From positions 15,465,674-15,529,673 of the forward strand of contig JAVTVX010000002.1 of NCBI GenBank assembly GCA_033439265.1: 64,000 bases of DNA, given 5' to 3'. A model generated the notes under the pieces. The model made no database searches. It saw only the letters and a program-made list of their open reading frames with translations, and was not told the DNA's origin. The position numbers were made by a program, and so were the translations under genes. This stretch comes from Dillenia suffruticosa. Taxonomy: Eukaryota > Streptophyta > Magnoliopsida > Dilleniales > Dilleniaceae. Below, piece by piece: positions 56,281 to 64,000 of this stretch (positions within the stretch are counted from its first letter, which is position 1; the number at the start of each line of letters is the position of its first letter).

Positions 56281-57100
56281 TATTAAATTTTCGTACAGAG
56301 GTGGTTACTAAAATATTTTCTGCTGTGAAAAAATTTTAGTATTAGTAAATTAAATTAATTAATATTTATATAAAAAATTATATATATTTTTTTTTTATAG
56401 TTTTATATTCTATTATTTTTATAAAATAAGTAATATTTATATAAAAATAGTTATATTGTTTTATATTTATATATTTACTTATTTATTTTGTTTTTCGATT
56501 CTCTGTATCGTTTAGGAGCCATGACCATGAGCTTGGTTGGTGGGGTTTTGGTTTGGTGTCACATTCATGCCCCAATTGAATCATAATGAAACTAGAAAAT
56601 TTTTGTAGTCCTCTATGATAATATAGATTGCTGATTTAGCTGTAAACAAAGACCGGCCCATTTGTAAGAGTTGGAGTAACCAATGATATGAATTAGAAAC
56701 TTGAGAAACACGATGATGAGAAATTGGCCTCCGTAAAGGTTGAGGTTTGTCGTGTCTCAACCATTCAACTACACGTAAATCCAACATCTTATTTTAAAAG
56801 CTAAAAAATTAAAAATAATGATAATAACTATAATGTTAAAAATATAAATAATTTTTATTTCGAAATGAGTATTAAAATTATTTTATGTAGGAAGGGTTGA
56901 TTGGTTATATTAATGCTATAGAAAACAATCAAATAAAATCTCTTATTTAAAAATAAATTGAAAGTATCTTGAATAGTATTGATATAGCGTTAATTTGAGG
57001 CATGATTAAAAGGAAAGAAAAAGTGTGGCAATCAAGATTTTCATTTTTGTTTTCTGTTTTTGGGTACAAAAAAAAAAAAAAAAAAAAAAAAAGTGGGGTC
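56281..57100. other. AT-rich spacer, no gene seen
   Basis: AT-rich, with a poly-A run at ~57068-57091. A 68-codon minus-strand ORF at 56581-56787 has no domain I recognise. Confidence 0.5.
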
Positions 57101-57110
57101 TCATGGGCGG

Positions 57111-57165
57111 GCAGGGATGGATGTAGCAGGGCCACTGCTCCACCTAAAATTTTGAAAAATTACAG
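57111..57165 (+). mobile_element. Possible terminus of a hAT-like DNA transposon
   Basis: 'cagggatggatgtagcaggg' followed by 'ccactgctccacctaaaatt' and 'ttgaaaaatta' resembles the 5' ends of plant hAT-type elements that start CAGGG(C/A)GGA and continue to a 'ccCccctaaaattttgaaaa' block. No matching inverted end was found downstream, so it would be a fragment. Weak, pattern-memory evidence. Confidence 0.25.
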
Positions 57166-57239
57166 AAATTCACCTCAATGCTTTTATTTTCTTTATTTTT
57201 GTTCTTAAAAATATAAAAATTGCGCCCTTCTCAAACACA

Positions 57240-57568
57240 TGAGAAGCAATGCAAATGGTAGCATAAAGAAAAGATAAATGGTGCAAAATTATTATTAAAA
57301 TACATTTAATTTTGAAAAATAGCACATGTCAGAACTATTGAGGAAAATAACGTTGGAGAAAATGAATTTTAAATTTTCACATAGACAATAAAATAAGGTT
57401 GTTTATTCATGGTGTTGTTGTCCAGTACGGTGAGATATTTTTGTAAGTTGATTTTCTCAAAATGAGGAACAAACAAGTTATTATCAATTGCAACCCAAAT
57501 TAGGCCAATCTAATTGGTCCAGCCTCAAGTTGCATGTATTGTATTTTTCTATTATATATACAATACAA

Positions 57569-57609
<41 letters not shown>

Positions 57610-58715
57610 ATGGGGTATTTTACAAATAATAATTTAAATATAAGATTTATTTGTAAATAGATTTTATAATTATTTAATTTTATAAATTAGGTATTACATT
57701 ATAATTAATATTTTTAAAAAAATTATTGTAATAAAAATATAAAATAGAAAAAGAAAAGAAAATAAAGATATGGGTGAGATAGGTCAGAGGCCAACCGTAA
57801 TCTAATATCTTTTATGATTTATGAATTATGAATTATAATTTAATTAATATTATTAAAATATTTTTTTGAGTTTTTTTTTTTCAAATATATATATACAAAG
57901 CTTTCCTGGCACACAACGATCGTACGGTGCATGGTGCCCGCAAAACAAAAGAAATATCTGGAAGCTTGGTGACAAACACCAATGTCTTAATCAGGTCATT
58001 ATTTTAAACTTGTTGTCTAGAAAGTGAAAGGCCCCCTTCAAAAAATAAAAAAAGAAAAATTGTTAAAATGGAAAAATGTGGGGTTAAGTCTAAAGTGTGA
58101 TTTGATGCTCATGTAATAATTGTATGTTTTCGATTTGACAATCTCGCTGATTTTTTTAGTCAAGTAAGTCTCTTCAAAACTGGGGTTGTTTTCTTTTTTC
58201 CTTTGGTTTTTTGGGGGGCGGGGGGTTGTTCAGGTTGAGAATAAATCCAGAATAATCAAAAACTTGATAACTATAATATTTAAATCAAACCAAAAACCAA
58301 AGATAAATAATGAAAATCAATTATTTATATAATTTGTCATCTGCTCGTGAGAATTTCTAATTCTATTATTATGATACAAATAATAATATCCAATTTAATA
58401 ATCAAAACAAACTTAAATACCCTTTATATGCTCTCTCGTAAATTCTAAAAAATTCTCTCAGACTTTCAAAAACAATTAAAAAAATTATGGAGTCCAAAAT
58501 CACAAAATTAATTGAAGTGAAATCTTATTGCCATTGGTTAAAAATTTAAAATCTTCATAGAAATAATTTATTGATTGAAAATTTATTTAAGTAAAAAAAA
58601 AAATTACATTTTAGTATGAAAAAAGTGTACAAAATATTGAAACCGGTGATGTGGACATGTTTGGTTTCTCCATCTGATCTGTATGAGACACACTAGTGAT
58701 GTGTCCATTTTTGGC

Positions 58716-58746
<31 letters not shown>

Positions 58747-59329
58747 ATGCCTGCGACGACCATTGATTGATTATCACAGTTCCCAACGAGGGTAGGGGAG
58801 TGCCCACCGAATGGGTTGGGTATATTATATAGTAGAAATGAAAACTGGTGGGCAGCCCTCCTCATAATTAAATTCCATAACCATATGCTAGCATTATGGG
58901 ACATGGTTTTTAGGTCACAGATTTGAATTTAGGTTCCTTCTTTCATTTTCTAGAAGGGAAACCTTCCAAAAGTCTCTTATATTCTGTTCAATTTTACAAC
59001 TACTTGCAGCGGAGTTGGTGAGTTTTTTGGGACTTTGGTGTTTGACCCATTATTTTGGAACTTCATTTTCATTTGCATTTGAAAGGAAATAAAATGTAAT
59101 TAAAAATTATAATGTTTTCTTTTTTTTTCTTTTTTAAAATATAGATAGATGTGAGAGATCAACATAGTTATTTTTTTTATTATTCTTAAAATGGTATGTT
59201 ATAGTGAAATATTTAGTTCAAAATATAACTACAGTTTATTGGATAAATTTATTATAGTTTGAATCCTTAATTATTTTTATATATTTTTATTTTTATAGCT
59301 TTTATCTTAAAAGTGATCAAGACATGCAC

Positions 59330-59362
<33 letters not shown>

Positions 59363-60350
59363 AAGAAATAAATTTATTTATCTTCTATTGAAATTGATTT
59401 CAAAAGTTTTCATTACCAAATTTTCATGTATTTGCAAATCAACCATCTTGGCCGATCAATTTGTAAAATTTTTTCATTTTGTTTATTGGATATAAAATAC
59501 CAAAGAATACAGTTTTGCTTATATGTTTGCTTATTTGGTGGGGAGGAACCAAGTAAATGCTTATATATTTTGCACCAAAAGAATTAATAATAAAAAAAAA
59601 AATTTCTCGGAGGCTACCAGAATACACACACTTTGGCACTGTTGCTTTGGACCCTCAGGGTTGCAAAGAACAGGCCCGAGATGAAAATATAAGAAGTAAT
59701 TAAAGGGATCTCTTTTGTTTGGCGTGCACAAAAACCAACGAATTAGGCATTGAGAAAGGCATGCCACATCGCAAAGGGAGAAACAAAAGTAGGAAACACA
59801 CACCAACATGTCACAGGGTGGGTATAAATAACACGTGGAACCAGTCTATCTACCCCACGTATGTTTCCCAAGCCCCCTGCATGTTCATAGAAATTTTTAT
59901 AAAAAAATTTCTTTTCTTGCTTTCTAGGCATTGTAGCTCTTCAAGGTGGCGGCATCCCAGGTGCCCCCTTCCCTAGTTCCTCCCCTAGTTGCTTTCGTCA
60001 GTTACATTGAACAAAGGTCATTAATTTGAGATTTAAATAAAATAAGTTGATCAAATTAATTAATTATTTATAAGCTGAGTGTCATGAATTATTGAGATTC
60101 CTATTCCCAAAGTCACCCGTGTGGAGAAAAATGTGACGCGTGTTGTGGGGTGGTAGCTCAAGGGCTTCGGTGAACCAATTAGGCTGCTAGCAAATCTTCA
60201 GCTTTAATTGCATCGGTGATTTTGTGCTATATTTTTGGGGATGAAAGATAGGGCGGGCAAAGCAAAGCAAAGCAAAGCACATGGGCGACATGGCACTGAA
60301 TCTTCCGGATAGAAATCTTTCGTATGCATAAGTCATTCAAAAGGAAAAAA
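57240..60350. other. Gene-poor spacer
   Basis: Contains TA tracts (~57572-57603 and ~59338-59361), a poly-G run (~58211-58226) and a CT tract (~58719-58746). All ORFs are short and without domains. I see no gene, RNA gene or complete mobile element. Confidence 0.55.
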
Positions 60351-60351
60351 G

Positions 60352-60354
<3 letters not shown>

Positions 60355-60384
<30 letters not shown>
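60355..60384. repeat. (GA)n microsatellite
   Basis: About 15 uninterrupted GA units. Confidence 0.95.
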
Positions 60385-60389
<5 letters not shown>

Positions 60390-60555
60390 TTGTTCGTTTG
60401 CATGAAAAACTAGTTGTATAATGTCGAAGGAATTAGTGCAACATAAGCAAAAGAAAGGAATAATTCGAGGGGCACTAAATTAAGGTTTGTTAGGTCTGTG
60501 ATGGTTCATGGTCATATGAATCCAATCTCTATATAATACAAAGGCAATCAACCAT

Positions 60556-60562
<7 letters not shown>

Positions 60563-60610
<48 letters not shown>
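60563..60610. repeat. (TA)n microsatellite
   Basis: About 24 TA units, the longest TA tract in the window. Confidence 0.95.
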
Positions 60611-60612
<2 letters not shown>

Positions 60613-62120
60613 CCTCACTAATGGTGACATTATTAGAATATGTCAACAACGTTAGAAGAATAACCAAGAGATAATTCTCCCTAGTAAAAGGGGTTAGTGC
60701 CAATGCTATTTTGAGTGATCAATTAAAACACAAAAATAATATTCACATCCCTAAATACAATTTTACCTATCAACAAAAAATCGATCTTGTGTTATGAATG
60801 TTAAATTTTTTAATTAAATCTCATATTCAAAATTAAAAAAAAAAAACTATAGTAGGAAATGTTTTTCTTAAATTATTTTCGATTATATTTGAATTGAATT
60901 AATCGAAATATAATTTAAAAAACTGATAAGTCTAACACATAAAAAAAGAAAAATACAACCTTACCCAGCTTATTATTTATGGCATTCAATTCTTTTTCTT
61001 TTTGGTACATACGGTTCTATGTTTTCACGTATAATAGATACCATGTCCTTGTATGGATTGTAAAGCTAAAATAGCAATTTGCTAAGCTAAAAAATTTCAT
61101 TATGATCCAAACCCTATTTTGGTCATTGCCTTTTTTGCGATTCTCAACCCTTGATTTCATGAATTATTATTATTATTATAATTTGCAAAAATGAAATCTA
61201 ATATTTACACAATGGTAGTTTATGCCAGCTCTATTTTGGCATAGGGTGAAAATTTTTATGTGATTGAGATGGGGTAAACCTACAATGCAATTTTAGGAGG
61301 TAGGTAAAAACAAGATAATGCTATTAAATGTATATTATGTTACTATCATTGTTGGGATCATTTTCTTGGGTCATGTACGATGATACCATCTTAAGGTTAA
61401 GCTCACCTTGAGTAACAGACCATGAAAATGACTTTATTCTAGTTTTTGAAGTTTTTGCTAATTAGTACCAAGTTTCATTGTATGTTTCTCCATTTTACCA
61501 AGATGGTGTGCTCAGTGAATTAGCTTTTTAATGCTTACATTATTTCCATATTTATTAGTTTTGTTTGACTCTTTAAACCCCTCAAGAGGTGTTTAATTAT
61601 GCAAGTACAAACTTTTAAGTATATTATATTTGCCAAGAAGATGTTTTTTTCAAAATATCTTTTATTGTTTTTCATTACTTATTTTCAAGAGAGTCATTAG
61701 TATTAAATAGTATATTAAGAAATAATTCTATATCTTTTATATATTCAAGGAATTTATTTATTTTTCTTTATTTTTTCTCCTTATATCAGGCAATGACGAC
61801 CTACGAATATATTTTATATGTATGTTCACATAAATAAGGATGTGTAACAAGGTTAATTGCTCCTTTCACCCTTCTCACTTTACCCTTTTGCCTAATAAAG
61901 AAAAGAGAGATTGATGGGTTTATGAGTTGAAATGGGAATAATAGGACAATTCATAATGTTCGATTTAGGTACCGACGGATTTAACAAATTTTGCTGTTGG
62001 TTAAACCAATTCCGACATGACAGCCTCGTATTCTGGACGATGTTGACAATATTAGATACCATACCAAGGTGACATTAATAGCAAATGATTAAAAAAGGAA
62101 ACATGGCAGTAACCAAGACA
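60611..62120. other. Gene-poor spacer
   Basis: AT-rich, no ORF over 60 codons of interest, no repeat with clear ends. Confidence 0.55.
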
Positions 62121-62129
62121 AAATCAACG

Positions 62130-62341
62130 CATCGTTGGTCTAATCTAATGGGAAGGAAACTGGTCAAGAATTAAGGTTCAAATCTTAATAATAATAAAAA
62201 ATAACATTAAAATTTATCCAAAAAAAAAATGACATTGGAAGATTTTTCTCCCAATTAGGATCTGACAATAGCTCGGCTGAGATTAGTTAGAGGAAATCTC
62301 TGAATACTCGATAGTGTATCAAGTCCGGGATAAAAAAAAAT
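62130..62341 (+). mobile_element. SINE-like element, plus orientation, best-preserved copy
   Basis: Pol III-like A box ('tggtctaatctaatggg', ~62135) and B box ('aaggttcaaatctt', ~62173). These are followed by a body with 'gacaatagctcggctgag' and 'gaatactcgatagtgtatca', ending in an A tail at 62332-62341. Length of ~210 bases fits a plant tRNA-derived SINE. The body matches 7205-7297. Confidence 0.65.
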
Positions 62342-62548
62342 AGTAATGAAGATAAAATATGGCTCTTTAATCATTTGGGCCAGTAAACTTTCATTGGGTT
62401 AGACCATAAATTCTTGATCCAAAACCAAGATGGGCCTAGAAATTGAACTACGGAGTAGCTCAAAATTCTGCCGGCACTGCGTGTGCATACTTGATTTCAA
62501 ATGGGAGGGGCTATTACACTATGAACCCAAACCTAGTCTCTGGCCCAA

Positions 62549-62763
62549 AATTTATTATTTATTTATTTTTTTGAGTGCCATGTAAAGCATGCCCACTAAC
62601 CGGTATTCAGAGTCGTATCTTGACTAATCTTGTTTGAGCAACTATCTGCCCCCTTTCGGTGGAGAGCTCTCCAATGTAATTTTTTCAATTCCCAAGTCTC
62701 GATCCCAAATTCTTAATTAAAAAATATAACGTCATTCCCAATAGATCAACTATCCGTTGGTAG
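62549..62763 (-). mobile_element. SINE-like element, minus orientation
   Basis: T-rich left end ('tttatttatttttttgag'), body 'ccggtattcagagtcgtatc' and 'gactaatcttgtttgagcaa', then a reverse head 'tctcgatcccaaattctta' and 'cccaatagatcaactatcc'. Reading in reverse gives the same head-body-tail order as the 62130 copy. Confidence 0.6.
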
Positions 62764-62820
62764 CCCAAAATTGATTGTTAAAACTTTAAGCCTCTCTATT
62801 TTTTCTATGAAAAACTTTAA

Positions 62821-62991
62821 GCTACACCAACATTGTGTTGGTATGGTGATGAGGGTAAATTCTCTTGATTAAGTTCTCATGTTCTATTCTTGAAAAATGA
62901 AAAAAAAAAACAGGCACAGGAAGAGATCGTCCCTTAATAGACCCGATAGTTTGAATCGGATTAGTTGATAACGGTGGATCAAAAAAAAAAA
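62821..62991 (+). mobile_element. SINE-like element, plus orientation, short
   Basis: A-box-like 'ttggtatggtgatgagggt', B-box-like 'gttctcatgttctattc', an internal A run, then 'acccgatagtttgaatcgga', 'ttagttgataacggtggatc' and a poly-A tail. Third copy of the family within 0.9 kb. Confidence 0.5.
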
Positions 62992-62999
62992 TTTAAGCT

Positions 63000-63660
63000 A
63001 CAAAACTTAAAAACTTCGTGTCTATAAAACTTTAGGCTAACATGGGAAATAAAATAACCAAGTTGTTCTTGCTCAAATCGAATCCTGTTATCAAGAAATT
63101 AAAAAGTAACGTTGCTTTATTTTATTTTATTTTATTTTATCCGGTGGATTTTGTAGGCTCCACATTTGTCAAAGCAATCATTTTATACCGTAATGTGATC
63201 GATTTTATCAATTTTTGCTTCCATTAGAGTAAAGCTGATATGTGATTTTAATAGATATTTTTACTATAGTTCTCGCTTTATTGCGTCGAGATGTATGCAT
63301 GGTTCTGTGAAAAGTTTTCTTTAGCTTACTTGATCTCGCTATGCTTATTCACCTGCCACAAGAAGGCGGCCGATAGTAGGAATCTAGACCCTAACCTGCC
63401 ATTAACGAAGGACTGTCACCCAAGAATGATCTTTCAAGTCTAGGGTTTTCTATTAACAGAAAATTAGTAGAACTGGTTGGCCGGTTAATCCCACCATTGC
63501 TTTTTTGAGTCAGTACCCAAAAGCAGTACTGTCCAGATGTATCATGGTTTTTCTGCAAGTGCTTGTTGCTATTTGTGATCTGGTTGGTAAGGATTCATAA
63601 AAGAGACAAGGAGAGGTTAATGCATGGTAGGTTTCAACCTAACATGACATTACTGATTAC

Positions 63661-63693
<33 letters not shown>

Positions 63694-64000
63694 ATTGATT
63701 TAGTCAGAGATCTCATATGTCATACTGAGTTCGTACACTCCTTTCGGTGAGTCTTTCATTGACAGTCGACCCTTCACATTATGCACTGCAACTTTTCTTT
63801 ACGAAATTGGGATCCTTGCTGGAATTAATCTCTGAAATCTTTATAAATTGAGGTAGGTGGGATGGCGACACTGTGAGTGCAAAGGCTTTTCTTGCTATAA
63901 AGCTCATTTGATGATCCTTTTGCCTATTCCTTGCTATTAGACACAATACCTCCAAATGTTACTTCATTTTCCTTCTCTCTCATAAATGGAATTATAAACG
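63000..64000. other. Right end of window, no gene supported
   Basis: Contains four 'ttttatttta'-type units at ~63118-63140 and a CT tract at ~63669-63693. 63280-63960 is less AT-rich and could be the flank of a gene beyond the window, but no exon can be defended. Confidence 0.45.

Noticed and set aside
63281-63960. Possible exon of a gene at the right edge
   Set aside because: Composition is gene-like, but no ORF or splice pattern could be defended within the window.

Overview
The window is nuclear DNA of a flowering plant, most likely a eudicot. Genes are split by GT-AG introns, intergenic DNA is AT-rich and full of microsatellites and SINE-like repeats, and every gene belongs to a plant family. 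I cannot name the species. Seven protein-coding genes can be assembled exon by exon with consistent splice phases: a MORN-repeat protein (+, 1185-6263), ribosomal protein eL43/L37a (-, 8310-9959), the Qb-SNARE NPSN11 (+, 15066-22394), a class VII receptor-like cytoplasmic kinase (+, 27490-31749), a plastid beta-amylase of the BAM3 type (-, 33373-36689), an EndoU-type endoribonuclease (-, 41293-46324) and an FCS-like zinc finger protein (-, 51964-52971). CDS spans below run from start codon to stop codon and include introns; exon limits are in the evidence text.

Layout: 0-33 kb is gene-dense, with four housekeeping or signalling genes separated by 2-5 kb of AT-rich spacer. The 10.4-11.6 kb spacer holds what looks like an old solo Ty1/copia-type LTR, and 11.8-12.4 kb is a diffuse CT/AT-rich block. 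BAM3 and EndoU lie on the minus strand at 33-46 kb, separated by 4.6 kb with no convincing gene. After FLZ (52 kb) the last 11 kb is gene-poor. SINE-like copies cluster at 48.0-51.2 kb and 62.1-63.0 kb.

The genes do not form a pathway. They act in starch breakdown in plastids (BAM3), translation (eL43), cell-plate membrane fusion (NPSN11), immune or kinase signalling (RLCK), SnRK1-linked scaffolding (FLZ), RNA cleavage (EndoU) and a membrane-associated MORN scaffold. From memory, several of them are neighbours in Arabidopsis (MORN/BAM3/EndoU on one side; a PBL19/20-type kinase beside an FLZ gene on the other). The window may therefore preserve an ancestral order that Arabidopsis split between duplicated segments.

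I found no convincing new biological system. The best second-look items are the modular N-terminal extension of the EndoU protein, two short ORFs between the kinase and BAM3, an orphan exon-like ORF at 39.4 kb, and the SINE clusters.
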